From positions 1-21,428 of the forward strand of contig JAHZHF010000013.1 in the NCBI GenBank assembly GCA_019420405.1: 21,428 bases of DNA, given 5' to 3'. Position numbers and translations under genes: made by a program. The notes under the pieces are model-generated. The model worked only from the letters and a program-made list of their open reading frames with translations. It was not told the origin of the DNA and did no database searches. This document shows positions 1 through 7,577 of this stretch, piece after piece (the stretch's first letter is position 1; every line of letters begins with the position of its first letter). This stretch comes from Clostridiales bacterium (GTDB taxonomy: Bacteria > Bacillota > Clostridia > Lachnospirales > Lachnospiraceae).

Positions 1-62
1 CATCCGCCCGCTTCCAGACGTGATCCAGTGGCAAATGTTAGTGCACTAAATAGCTAATCCCC
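1..62. other. Spacer 3' of lgt with a palindrome and a copy of a 20-bp repeat
   Basis: This is non-coding sequence beyond the lgt stop, cut by the window edge. It contains a perfect 12-bp palindrome, TTAGTGCACTAA (38-49). Positions 36-55, read on the minus strand, give AGCTATTTAGTGCACTAACA, which matches 18 of 20 bases of plus-strand 16129-16148 upstream of murE. I see no T-run hairpin that would be a convincing lgt terminator here. Confidence 0.6.
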
Positions 63-1022
63 CTATTTATTTTTGAATTTAAAGATCCGATCTTTTTTCT
101 TTGGCGGTTTCTTCCCCTCGATCTTATCCGGCATCGGCTCATACACCTTCGCACTTTTCAGAAGAGGAATTCCTTTATGATTTTTCCGCAGATACAGAAG
201 TGCTATTCCCGCGAACACCACAATGCCTCCGGCGAGAAGCTGGGATACAGGCAGTCCGATTCCAGGCAGGAGAAGCTGATCAGTTCTCAGTCCTTCGATC
301 CACACTCTTCCGAGTGCATACCCGAAAATATAGAGCAGGAACAGTTCTCCCTCATATTTTTTATGCTTCCTGTACAGTACCAGAAGGATCAGAAGTACCG
401 CGCACCAGAGTGACTCGTAGAGGAACGTTGGATGTACCTGGATATAACTGACTCCGTCAATCACTTCCAGATGCTCCATCATCCGCTCGGTCACATCTCC
501 TGAACGCACTGCGTCCAGCGGCAGCCTCATGGCAAACAGGCTGTCCGTATATTCTCCGAACGCCTCTCGGTTAAAGAAGTTGCCCCATCTGCCAAGCATC
601 TGGCCGTTTAAGATCGCCAGCGCTACTGTATCGAGAATCTGAAACGGAGACAGACGTTTCACACGCGCCATAATAAATACTGCAAGCACGGCCCCGATCA
701 CGCCGCCGTAAATCGCAAGACCGCCATGGCGGGTATTAAAGATCTCCAGAAGATTGTCTTTATACATATCCCATGAGAAAATCACGAAATAAACCCGCGC
801 GCCGACGATCCCGGCAATCACGCCGATAATCCCCATATCCAGGTAATCCTCCGGATTCTGCCTCGTTCTCTTCGCCTCGTGAGCAGCGATGAGAAATCCG
901 ATCAGGATCGCACATCCGATAATAATCCCGTAATATGCAATTTCAAAACCAAATATGTCAATGCTCTTTCCCACATGCTCAAGGTAGATTCCCAGGTTAG
1001 GAAAGCTGATGTCATAGTGCAT
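63..1022 (-). CDS. lgt: Prolipoprotein diacylglyceryl transferase
   Basis: Lgt moves a diacylglyceryl group from phosphatidylglycerol to the lipobox cysteine of prolipoproteins, the first step of lipoprotein maturation in the cytoplasmic membrane. The 319-residue protein is strongly hydrophobic, with several membrane segments (for example about 28-47, 65-82, 103-120, 205-217, 226-240 and 257-278). Family signatures are visible: HGG at 99-101, the Lgt signature GRWGNFFNREAFG at 144-156, HPTFLYE at 197-203 and GRVWIEGLRTD at 238-248. The tail from about 285 is rich in Lys and probably cytoplasmic. The ATG is preceded by GAGGAG eight bases upstream, which fixes the start. It lies 226 bp downstream of ychF and has no evident promoter of its own, so cotranscription with ychF is possible. 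The length is slightly above the family norm because of the basic tail. Confidence 0.96.
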   Translation of the reverse strand: MHYDISFPNLGIYLEHVGKSIDIFGFEIAYYGIIIGCAILIGFLIAAHEAKRTRQNPEDYLDMGIIGVIAGIVGARVYFVIFSWDMYKDNLLEIFNTRHGGLAIYGGVIGAVLAVFIMARVKRLSPFQILDTVALAILNGQMLGRWGNFFNREAFGEYTDSLFAMRLPLDAVRSGDVTERMMEHLEVIDGVSYIQVHPTFLYESLWCAVLLILLVLYRKHKKYEGELFLLYIFGYALGRVWIEGLRTDQLLLPGIGLPVSQLLAGGIVVFAGIALLYLRKNHKGIPLLKSAKVYEPMPDKIEGKKPPKKKDRIFKFKNK

Positions 1023-1248
1023 ATCTTTAACTCCTCTCGTCCGTTAAGCTCGCGCTGCTGGCTTACGCCGCTGTTTTGCTCCACACTTCCGTTCAGCCCG
1101 CGCCACTCGCAAAACCGCACTCCCGTGCTTACTGCGGCTTCCGCCGCTGTTTTCCTCGTATGCTGGCGCTCACCTCATACTGCCGGTCCGGCCCAAACTC
1201 ATGCAAGCATGGTTTGTGTCCAGTCCCGGCATCATGGCTGAACTGGTG
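1023..1248 (-). repeat. Spacer between ychF and lgt with mini-hairpins and a 22-bp direct repeat
   Basis: No gene is convincing here. Read on the minus strand the spacer contains consecutive small stem-loops with GNRA-type loops: GCGGC-GGAA-GCCGC (1134-1147), GCAC-GGGA-GTGC (1117-1128), GGC-GTAA-GCC around 1060-1069, and AGC-GCGA-GCT around 1048-1057. An imperfect direct repeat of 22 bp, with only two substitutions, occupies 1060-1081 and 1136-1157 at a 76-bp period. A further hairpin, CATGC-TT-GCATG, lies near 1200-1211. The composition is more G+C-rich than the spacer near murE. Function is unknown; a dispersed intergenic repeat or an RNA-stability or processing element is possible. Confidence 0.55.
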
Positions 1249-2346
1249 TTATACATTAAACCTGAACAGCATGATATCGCCGTCCTGAACTACATAGTCC
1301 TTTCCTTCCAGGCGCACCAGACCTTTTTCTTTTGCCGCCGCATGGGAACCGCAGGCCATCAGGTCGTCATAGCTTACTACCTCCGCACGGATAAAGCCAC
1401 GCTCAAAGTCGGAATGAATTTTCCCTGCTGCCTGAGGTGCTTTCGTTCCTCTTGTGATCGTCCACGCACGCACTTCCGGCTCGCCCGCTGTCAGATAACT
1501 GATCAGTCCGAGGAGGTGATAGCTTGCTTTGATCAGTTTCTCAAGCCCGGACTCCTCAAGTCCCAGATCATCCAGGAACATCTTTTTCTCGTCATCGTCG
1601 AGCTGGGAGATCTCCTCCTCAATCTCTGCGCACACAACAAACACTTCACAGTCTTCCTGCGCCGCATATTCTCTCACGGCCTGCACTCCCGCATTGGAAG
1701 CGCCGTCGTCAGCCAGGTCATCCTCGGAAACATTCGCCGCAAAGATCACAGGCTTTGCAGTCAGCAGGTTATATCCGGCCAGCCAGCCCTGCTCATCCTC
1801 GTCGTCCGTCTGGAAGCTCTTCGCCATCTTGTTGTCCTCCAGATGCGCCTTCACACGGTTTAACAGATCCAGCTCCTTTGCCGCCGTCTTATCGTTTCGT
1901 GAAAGTTTCACGGTCTTTGCGATCCTTCTCTCCAGGATCTCCAGATCTGAGAAGATCAGCTCCAGATTGATCGTCTCAATATCACGCAGCGGATCAATAC
2001 TTCCGTCCACATGTACGATATTGCTGTTTTCGAAGCAGCGGACCACATGCACGATTGCGTCCACCTCGCGGATATTCGCCAGGAACTGGTTTCCCAGGCC
2101 CTCACCCTTTGACGCGCCCTTCACGAGTCCCGCAATATCTACAAATTCGATCGCCGCCGGGATGATCTTCTTCGTATGATACATCTCTCCCAGTACGTCC
2201 AGCCTTTTGTCCGGCACTGTCACCACGCCCACATTCGGGTCGATGGTACAGAAGGGGTAGTTCGCAGACTCTGCTCCCGCCTTTGTCAGCGAATTAAACA
2301 GAGTGCTCTTTCCTACATTTGGTAATCCTACGATTCCTAATTTCAT
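1249..2346 (-). CDS. ychF: Obg-family P-loop ATPase/GTPase YchF
   Basis: YchF (OLA1-like) is a ribosome-associated P-loop NTPase of the TRAFAC class that prefers ATP and is linked to stress responses. The 365-residue length is typical. The Walker A motif GLPNVGKST is at 7-15. The switch region DIAGLVKGASKGEGLG follows at about 69-84, and the degenerate G4-position motif NVSE, which explains ATP preference in the family, is near 205. The middle helical part (about 130-200) is the coiled-coil insertion, and the C-terminal 80 residues form a TGS domain ending GDIMLFRFNV. The ATG is preceded by AAGGAG with suitable spacing. The gene is 105 bp downstream of thiN. It may belong to the long operon or have its own promoter; a TATAAC element near the thiN stop lacks a clear -35. 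Confidence 0.97.
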   Translation of the reverse strand: MKLGIVGLPNVGKSTLFNSLTKAGAESANYPFCTIDPNVGVVTVPDKRLDVLGEMYHTKKIIPAAIEFVDIAGLVKGASKGEGLGNQFLANIREVDAIVHVVRCFENSNIVHVDGSIDPLRDIETINLELIFSDLEILERRIAKTVKLSRNDKTAAKELDLLNRVKAHLEDNKMAKSFQTDDEDEQGWLAGYNLLTAKPVIFAANVSEDDLADDGASNAGVQAVREYAAQEDCEVFVVCAEIEEEISQLDDDEKKMFLDDLGLEESGLEKLIKASYHLLGLISYLTAGEPEVRAWTITRGTKAPQAAGKIHSDFERGFIRAEVVSYDDLMACGSHAAAKEKGLVRLEGKDYVVQDGDIMLFRFNV

Positions 2347-2399
2347 CTTACTTTTTTCTCCTTATATCCACAGTCTTTCCTTAATCTCTTTCTCTCACA

Positions 2400-2412
2400 G
2401 GCACCGCGTGCC
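2400..2412. other. Small GC-rich hairpin in the spacer between thiN and ychF
   Basis: GGCAC-CGC-GTGCC is a perfect 5-bp stem with a 3-base loop in the 105-bp gap between thiN and ychF. No T-run follows on the minus strand, so it is not a classical terminator. It could slow or process readthrough transcripts. Confidence 0.35.
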
Positions 2413-2451
2413 AGTATCCTGAGCCGTTCATGTTATAAATGCGTCAGTGCT

Positions 2452-3105
2452 CTAATCCCTCGTCTCCATCAGGACCACTTTTCCGTATAAGAACGAGATC
2501 TGCACCTCGTCCTCCTCGAATTCATTGCTGACGCACAGGCTGTCCACGGGTTTTAAGAAATGGCGCTTAAGAGGGTATTTCGCCCCTGTGATCGTCAGCT
2601 CGTCCACCGGAAGCTCCAGCGGAAACAGGGAAAAATATTTTCCGAACGCCTCGGAGCGTTTCAAAGTGATCCCCTTATCCAGCAGCCGGATCTGGTTGTG
2701 GCTGTCCACGATCCTGGCGTCTGCCCCTGCATCCAGAGCTATCTGCAGACACTGCACATTTGCCCACAGATGGTCGATCCGGTTTCCGGTTCCACCCAGA
2801 ATCCAGATTTCCTTCCTGTGGAGCCCGAGACACAGTCTCAGAGCGATTTCCGTATCCGAAGCGTCCTTCACCGGATTGAACTCCCGGATCGGCACATTGG
2901 ACTTTTCCCGGTAAAACTCAACCACTTCTTTCGGGGTGCTGTCAAAATCTCCGACGATATAATCCGGGCGGATATTATGCTCATAGAGGAATACCAGTCC
3001 CCGGTCCACTCCGATCACAAATTCGGTGTCTTCACTTTTCAGTACAGAAAGTACAAAATCCTCTTCCAGCATTCCGCCGCTTACAATCACAGTCCGTTTT
3101 CCCAT
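2452..3105 (-). CDS. thiN: Thiamine pyrophosphokinase
   Basis: ThiN transfers pyrophosphate from ATP to thiamine, giving the cofactor thiamine diphosphate directly. The 217-residue length is typical of the bacterial family. The N-terminal catalytic domain shows GVDRG (32-36), GDFDS (52-56), DASDTE (81-86) and GGTGNRIDH (104-112), which supply the metal- and ATP-binding acidic residues. The C-terminal part (about 140-217) is the beta-rich thiamine-binding domain. The ATG is preceded by AGGAGG about 10 bases upstream. The gene follows rpe by 47 bp, the same order as in Bacillus subtilis. A shared promoter with the murE-rpe operon is likely, and I see no TPP riboswitch in the short gap. In B. 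subtilis spoVM and rpmB come next; here ychF does. Confidence 0.95.
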   Translation of the reverse strand: MGKRTVIVSGGMLEEDFVLSVLKSEDTEFVIGVDRGLVFLYEHNIRPDYIVGDFDSTPKEVVEFYREKSNVPIREFNPVKDASDTEIALRLCLGLHRKEIWILGGTGNRIDHLWANVQCLQIALDAGADARIVDSHNQIRLLDKGITLKRSEAFGKYFSLFPLELPVDELTITGAKYPLKRHFLKPVDSLCVSNEFEEDEVQISFLYGKVVLMETRD

Positions 3106-3152
3106 GACTTCTGAACCTCCTGCTTTCTTCGCCTTTCACTTCTTATGCACAT

Positions 3153-3821
3153 TCACGCGTGCTGGCGTGTTCTTAATATCTTCATAAATCCCGCCGTGTT
3201 TCCGCGGATATCTCCCTTGTAGACCCCGGACCCCGACACGATCACGTTCGCCCCGGCGTCAAGTACCTCTCCCACATTTGACTGGTAGATGCCGCCGTCC
3301 ACTTCTATATCCGTCTCAATCCCTCTCTCGTCGAGCATAGTCCGAAGTTCCCTGATCTTCTCCAGACTCTCCGGTATGAATGCCTGGCCGCCGAATCCGG
3401 GCTCCACGCTCATGATCAGGAACATATCTGTCATCTCCAGATACGGAACGAGCGCACTGACAGGAGTTCCCGGTTTGATCGAGACACCGGCCCGCGCTCC
3501 GCAGTCATGGATCGCGTCGATCGTCGCTTTCAGATCCTCGCACGCCTCAAGGTGCACGGTAATAATATCTGCTCCGCAGGAAGCAAATTCTTTCACATAG
3601 CGGATGGGCTCTGTCACCATGAGGTGAACGTCTAGCGTCTGATCCGTCACCCCCTTCACCGAGGAGAGCACCGGCATCCCGAATGAAATGCTGGGCACAA
3701 ACATGCCGTCCATCACATCGAAATGGATATACTGGGCCCCCGCTTCCTCCGTCTCCTTTATCTGTTCTCCAAGTATCTTAAAATCTGCCGACAGAATCGA
3801 CGGCGCAAGAATATTTTCCAT
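3153..3821 (-). CDS. rpe: Ribulose-phosphate 3-epimerase
   Basis: Rpe interconverts D-ribulose 5-phosphate and D-xylulose 5-phosphate in the pentose phosphate pathway. The 222-residue TIM barrel is full length. Visible family motifs are APSILSADF (6-14), HFDVMDG (33-39, metal-binding His and catalytic Asp), DVHLMV (64-69), the phosphate-binding MSVEPGFGGQ (137-146), EVDGGI (173-178) with the second catalytic Asp175, and VSGSGVYKGD near 195-204. The ATG sits 2 bp after the rsgA stop, and its GAGG ribosome binding site lies within the last codons of rsgA, so translation is probably coupled. The rsgA-rpe-thiN order is the standard Firmicutes arrangement. Confidence 0.97.
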   Translation of the reverse strand: MENILAPSILSADFKILGEQIKETEEAGAQYIHFDVMDGMFVPSISFGMPVLSSVKGVTDQTLDVHLMVTEPIRYVKEFASCGADIITVHLEACEDLKATIDAIHDCGARAGVSIKPGTPVSALVPYLEMTDMFLIMSVEPGFGGQAFIPESLEKIRELRTMLDERGIETDIEVDGGIYQSNVGEVLDAGANVIVSGSGVYKGDIRGNTAGFMKILRTRQHA

Positions 3822-3823
3822 AC

Positions 3824-4702
3824 TCAGTACCTCTTTCTTTCCTGCAGTTCACGGTATATTCCTTCGTAATCTTCATACCGCACTCTGTGTATCCTGCCTT
3901 CTTCAACCGCGCGCTTCACCGCGCAGTCCGGTTCATGGATGTGGCCGCATCCGTTAAACCTGCACTTTCCCTCATATTCTGCGAACTCCGGGAAACAGTA
4001 TTTCAGGTCTTCTTTCTCCATCTCGCTGATATAGAGAGAACTGAATCCCGGCGTATCCATGATATACGAATCTTCTCCGAGGACAATCAGCTCCGAATGA
4101 CGCGTTGTGTGTTTTCCCCTCTCAATCTTACGGCTGATGCTTCCGGTCTCCATCCGTACTCCCGACTGCAGGAGATTGATCAGGGAAGATTTTCCCACAC
4201 CGGACGGGCCTGCGATCGCCGTCGTCTTCCCTCTGAGGAACTCCTTCAGGCGGTCAATATTCTCCTCCTCTTTCGCACTGGTAAAAAGGAGAGGATATCC
4301 GCATCTTCCATATATACTCTCCAGCTCCCGGGCGGCTTCTTCCCCTGCGGCGTCCGTCTTGTTAAAGCAGAGCACCGCCGGAATCCCCCGGCTCTCCATG
4401 GTCACAAGAAAGCGGTCGAGAAGATTGAAATGGGGCTCCGGCTTCGCCACCGCGAATACGACCAGCGCCTGGTCAATATTCGCCACAGCCGGACGCACCA
4501 GCTCATTTCTCCTCGGAAGGATCTTCATAATATTTCCTTCCATATCTTTCTCATGCGTAATTTCAATCTCAACATCATCTCCCACAAGAGGCTTTACACC
4601 TGCTTTTCGGAAGATTCCTTTTGCCTTACACTCATAAACACCGGATTCTACTACGTGAACGTAGTAGAATCCGGCAATTCCTTTTATAATTTTTCCCTGC
4701 AT
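3824..4702 (-). CDS. rsgA: Ribosome small-subunit-dependent GTPase RsgA
   Basis: RsgA (YjeQ/YloQ) is a GTPase that checks late maturation of the 30S ribosomal subunit. The 292-residue protein has an N-terminal OB-fold (about 1-65). It then has the circularly permuted GTPase order typical of the family: NKTD (114-117, G4) before the P-loop GPSGVGKS (165-172, G1) and DTPG (216-219, G3). A C-terminal zinc knuckle follows, with C247, C252, H254 and C260. GGAG lies only a few bases before the ATG, rather close, but the N-terminus aligns with the family pattern (KGIAGFYYV). It starts 19 bp after prkC ends. A feature I have not seen described in this gene is a perfect 16-bp inverted repeat covering codons 10-21, listed separately. 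Confidence 0.96.
   Translation of the reverse strand: MQGKIIKGIAGFYYVHVVESGVYECKAKGIFRKAGVKPLVGDDVEIEITHEKDMEGNIMKILPRRNELVRPAVANIDQALVVFAVAKPEPHFNLLDRFLVTMESRGIPAVLCFNKTDAAGEEAARELESIYGRCGYPLLFTSAKEEENIDRLKEFLRGKTTAIAGPSGVGKSSLINLLQSGVRMETGSISRKIERGKHTTRHSELIVLGEDSYIMDTPGFSSLYISEMEKEDLKYCFPEFAEYEGKCRFNGCGHIHEPDCAVKRAVEEGRIHRVRYEDYEGIYRELQERKRY
4641..4674 (-). promoter_or_regulatory. Perfect 16-bp inverted repeat inside the rsgA 5' coding region
   Basis: Arms 4641-4656 and 4659-4674 are exact reverse complements with a 2-base centre. In the rsgA mRNA this gives a 15-bp stem with a UUCA loop, covering nucleotides +29 to +62 from the start codon (residues A10-G21, around FYYVHVVES). Because it is palindromic, both strands can encode nearly the same peptide. 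No T-run follows, so it is not a terminator. Whether it acts on translation, on mRNA stability or as a DNA site, or has no function, cannot be told from sequence. Confidence 0.6.
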
Positions 4703-4721
4703 ATTCTCCAGTCTTTATCTC

Positions 4722-6824
4722 TCATTCAGTCTCCGAATCGGATGAGGATCCTCCGCCGTTTCCACTTCCGCTGCCGCTGTCGTCATTTCCTGTATCTGTG
4801 GAATCATCCGGATCGGACATGGGGTTCGTCCAGAACTGCACCGTCGTTCCTTTCGCCACTCCCGTTCCCGGGCTCACAGACATCCGGCAGACCTGTCCCG
4901 GACCGTAATTGCTGTTATACTCAGCCTCGCCCTGATAGGACGGGGTAAGTCCTTCCTCCGTCAGCCGTGTTGCCGCAGTACTCTGGTCCATTCCCCGCAC
5001 TTCCGGCACATTTACAACCTGGGTTCTCTGTCCGAGGCTCACAACGTAGCTGACTGTGCTGCCTTTCTCCACCCGGTCTCCCGGCGACGGACTCTGAGAG
5101 ATTACATTTCCCTCTGCCACACTGTCGCTGTATTCCTCGCTGACGCTCCCCGTAAGTCCGACGGCAGCCAGAGCTGCTTCTGCATCAGCCGCGCTCTTGT
5201 TCCTGAGATCCGGCACAGTCGCCTGTTCCACACCGAGACTTACGACAATGGTCACTGACGTTCCCTCGTCTACCTCTGTCCCGGCCACCGGGTCACTTGA
5301 GATGACGTTTCCTTCCGACACGGTGTCGCTGTACTGAGCCTCGCCTTTCGTCACTTTCAGGCCTGCATCCTGCAGTTCCTTCTCCGCATCGGCTTCGCTC
5401 TTATTCACCACATTCGGAACGGAAACCTTCTCCGCCTCCTCGCCGCTGCTGATCACAACGGTAATTGTAGAGTTAATCTCAACCTCTTCGCCAACGCCCG
5501 GATCCTGGCTCTTAACCTCGCCCGCTGCATACTCGTTGGAAGGTTCTTCCTCATTTGCTTTCCTGATTCCAAGGTTGCTGTCTTTTAAGATTTCCTTTGC
5601 TTCCTCAAAGGTCCTTCCACGCACATCCGGCACTTCCACCGTTTCCTTCTCGGATGATGAGGACAGTCCCGGGCCTGAAAAGAATCCTGCTGCGTTCGCC
5701 ACCAGGAAGAGAACGAGAAGCGCAATCACAATGCCGGCTACGATCATCAGGATTTTCATGATCCGCTTCGTATCCGGATTTACATTATTCTTCTTCCGGC
5801 GTCTGCCGTCGTCCCTGCGGCGGCGGTCGTCTTCCTCATCTTCATCCTCGTCGTAATCCTCGTCTTCGTCTTCCTCGTCTTCATCATAGTTGTTCCCGTA
5901 AGCCCGTCCCTGAACCTGCTCCAGTTCTTCCGTGGACATGACAACCGTGCGGTCCGTATCCCTTGAGACCGCCCCGGCTCCCAGAACGACGAAATCCCCG
6001 TCCGGATCCACGAGGGAATGTTTCAGATCCTGCAGAAGCGACGCGCAGTCCGGATAGCGCAGATTCGGATTCTTCTGGGTACACTTCATGATAATACATT
6101 CCAGGCTGTAGGGGATATCCGGTACTTCCTCCGCCGGAGACTTGATCTCCTCCTGGAGATGTTTCAGCGCCACCGTCACCGTGGAATCCCCGTCGAACGG
6201 AACATGCCCCGTGATCATCTCATACATGGTGATACCGATGGAGTAAAGATCACTCTTCTGATCCACCACACCGCCCCGGGCCTGCTCCGGCGACGTATAA
6301 TGGACAGACCCCATAACACTCGTGCTGATCGTCTGAGTGGACGTGGTCGCACGGGCAATGCCGAAGTCCGTCACCTTCACTTTCCCGTCTTTGGAAATGA
6401 TAATGTTCTGAGGTTTAATATCTCTGTGTATGATATGCTGGTTGTGAGCTGCCTGGAGTCCTGTCACCATCTGGATCGAGATGCTGATCGTCTCCTTCGC
6501 TGAGAGCTTCCCTTTTTTCTCAATATAGTCCTTCAGCGTGATTCCTTCCACCAGTTCCATGACCATGTAATAAAGACCGCGGTCCTGGCCCACGTCATAG
6601 ACATTTACCACATTCGGATGCATCAGCCCTGCTGCCGCCTGGGCCTCGCTTAAGAACTTCTTGATAAACACTTCGTCCTGACGATAATCACTTTTCAGCA
6701 CTTTTACCGCCACAAACCGGTTCAGCTTATGGTCTTTGCTCTTATAGACATCCGCCATTCCGCCGGAACCGATGCGGCCCAGTATCTCATACCGTTTCCC
6801 TAATACTACTCCTTCTTTAATCAT
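4722..6824 (-). CDS. prkC: PASTA-domain Ser/Thr protein kinase PrkC/PknB type
   Basis: This membrane Ser/Thr kinase senses muropeptides or lipid II through extracellular PASTA domains and phosphorylates cytoplasmic targets in cell-wall, division and dormancy control. The 700 residues split as follows. The kinase domain is about 12-270, with a glycine loop GSGGMADV at 19-26, Lys41, HRDIKPQN from 133 and DFG at 153-155. A juxtamembrane linker has an Asp/Glu tract (314-333) followed by an Arg/Lys cluster (334-345). One transmembrane helix (about 355-380) is followed by four PASTA repeats (about 395-665, each opening V-x-VP-[DNE]-[VL]) and a Ser/Gly-rich tail. The ATG overlaps the prpC stop by 4 bp (ATGA), which implies translational coupling with its phosphatase. 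The GAGGTGA before the start lies inside prpC. Confidence 0.97.
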   Translation of the reverse strand: MIKEGVVLGKRYEILGRIGSGGMADVYKSKDHKLNRFVAVKVLKSDYRQDEVFIKKFLSEAQAAAGLMHPNVVNVYDVGQDRGLYYMVMELVEGITLKDYIEKKGKLSAKETISISIQMVTGLQAAHNQHIIHRDIKPQNIIISKDGKVKVTDFGIARATTSTQTISTSVMGSVHYTSPEQARGGVVDQKSDLYSIGITMYEMITGHVPFDGDSTVTVALKHLQEEIKSPAEEVPDIPYSLECIIMKCTQKNPNLRYPDCASLLQDLKHSLVDPDGDFVVLGAGAVSRDTDRTVVMSTEELEQVQGRAYGNNYDEDEEDEDEDYDEDEDEEDDRRRRDDGRRRKKNNVNPDTKRIMKILMIVAGIVIALLVLFLVANAAGFFSGPGLSSSSEKETVEVPDVRGRTFEEAKEILKDSNLGIRKANEEEPSNEYAAGEVKSQDPGVGEEVEINSTITVVISSGEEAEKVSVPNVVNKSEADAEKELQDAGLKVTKGEAQYSDTVSEGNVISSDPVAGTEVDEGTSVTIVVSLGVEQATVPDLRNKSAADAEAALAAVGLTGSVSEEYSDSVAEGNVISQSPSPGDRVEKGSTVSYVVSLGQRTQVVNVPEVRGMDQSTAATRLTEEGLTPSYQGEAEYNSNYGPGQVCRMSVSPGTGVAKGTTVQFWTNPMSDPDDSTDTGNDDSGSGSGNGGGSSSDSETE

Positions 6825-7564
6825 AATACACTCACCTCATCTGAGAACGGCTCGATAAGAACAACCCCTATATTGTCCGTCCCGCCGTTTTCCTTTGCTG
6901 TATCCACAAGAGTCTGGCCAGCTTCCACGATGTCCCTTCCCCCCTGGACGATATGGAAGAGTTCCTCATCCTCCACCATATTGCTCAGACCGTCCGTACA
7001 CATCAGTATGATGTCTCCCCGTTTCAGACGGTGTTCATAAAAGTCAACATCCACATCGGCTTTCGCGCCTATGGCTCTTGTGATGATATTCTTATCCGGA
7101 TGGTGTTTCGCCTCCTCCGGTTTGATGCCGCCAAGACGCACCATCTCCTCTACAAGGGAGTGGTCCTTCGTAAGCTGCTGGATCCCCTGGTTGATCAGAT
7201 ACAGACGGCTGTCGCCCACATTGGCGAAATACATCATCTGGTTCATGATCGTCGCAGCCACAACTGTAGTTCCCATCCCTTTTAAGTGCTCATCCTTTGA
7301 CGCCTCCCTGATGATCTCCCGGTTGGCCACCTTGATCGCCGAAACGAGAGCCTTCTCGATGTCCTCGCCCTCGCTCATGTCAAGCTCCCTTCTGAGCACT
7401 TCCACTGTATATTTTGAGGCGTAGTCCCCAGCCTGGTGACCGCCCATTCCGTCTGCGACCACAAAAAGATTCTGAAGGATTCCCAGAGGCTGATCTGTCG
7501 CGTAGACATAATCCTGATTCACCTGCCGTACCATTCCTACGTCTGTAATTGAAAACGTCCTCAT
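6821..7564 (-). CDS. prpC: PP2C-family protein phosphatase PrpC/Stp1
   Basis: PrpC is the Mn/Mg-dependent PP2C phosphatase that reverses phosphorylation by the adjacent PASTA kinase. I place the start at the ATG at 7564, giving 247 residues, because AAAGGAGA sits just upstream and the protein then opens MRTFSITDVGMVRQVNQD as in the family. The longer reading to 7627 would run back into rlmN. Metal-binding motifs are present: NQD (16-18), DGMGGH (38-43), VGDSR (116-120), TDG (190-192) and GGTDN (227-231). The gene lies 13 bp after rlmN and overlaps prkC by 4 bp. Such pairs are usually cotranscribed. Confidence 0.96.
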   Translation of the reverse strand: MRTFSITDVGMVRQVNQDYVYATDQPLGILQNLFVVADGMGGHQAGDYASKYTVEVLRRELDMSEGEDIEKALVSAIKVANREIIREASKDEHLKGMGTTVVAATIMNQMMYFANVGDSRLYLINQGIQQLTKDHSLVEEMVRLGGIKPEEAKHHPDKNIITRAIGAKADVDVDFYEHRLKRGDIILMCTDGLSNMVEDEELFHIVQGGRDIVEAGQTLVDTAKENGGTDNIGVVLIEPFSDEVSVL

Positions 7565-7577
7565 ATCTGTCTCCTTT

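Noticed and set aside
1201..1863. Plus-strand open frame of 220 codons opposite ychF
   Set aside because: A shadow of the G+C-rich codon positions in ychF; no recognisable protein features.
2386..2436. 16-codon minus-strand frame beginning MNGSGYWHAV between thiN and ychF
   Set aside because: No ribosome binding site, not SpoVM-like, and expected by chance.
4641..4674. rsgA inverted repeat as a Rho-independent terminator
   Set aside because: No T-run on either side and it lies inside an intact gene.
3887..4948. Plus-strand open frame of 353 codons opposite rsgA and the end of prkC
   Set aside because: It is antisense to genes with intact motifs, has no family motifs or ribosome binding site, and its resemblance to part of RsgA (GFYYV) arises from the palindrome in rsgA.
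5826..5885. Repetitive tract as a CRISPR or tandem DNA repeat
   Set aside because: It is low-complexity codon usage (GAT/GAC/GAG/GAA) for an Asp/Glu run in PrkC, without repeat-spacer structure.
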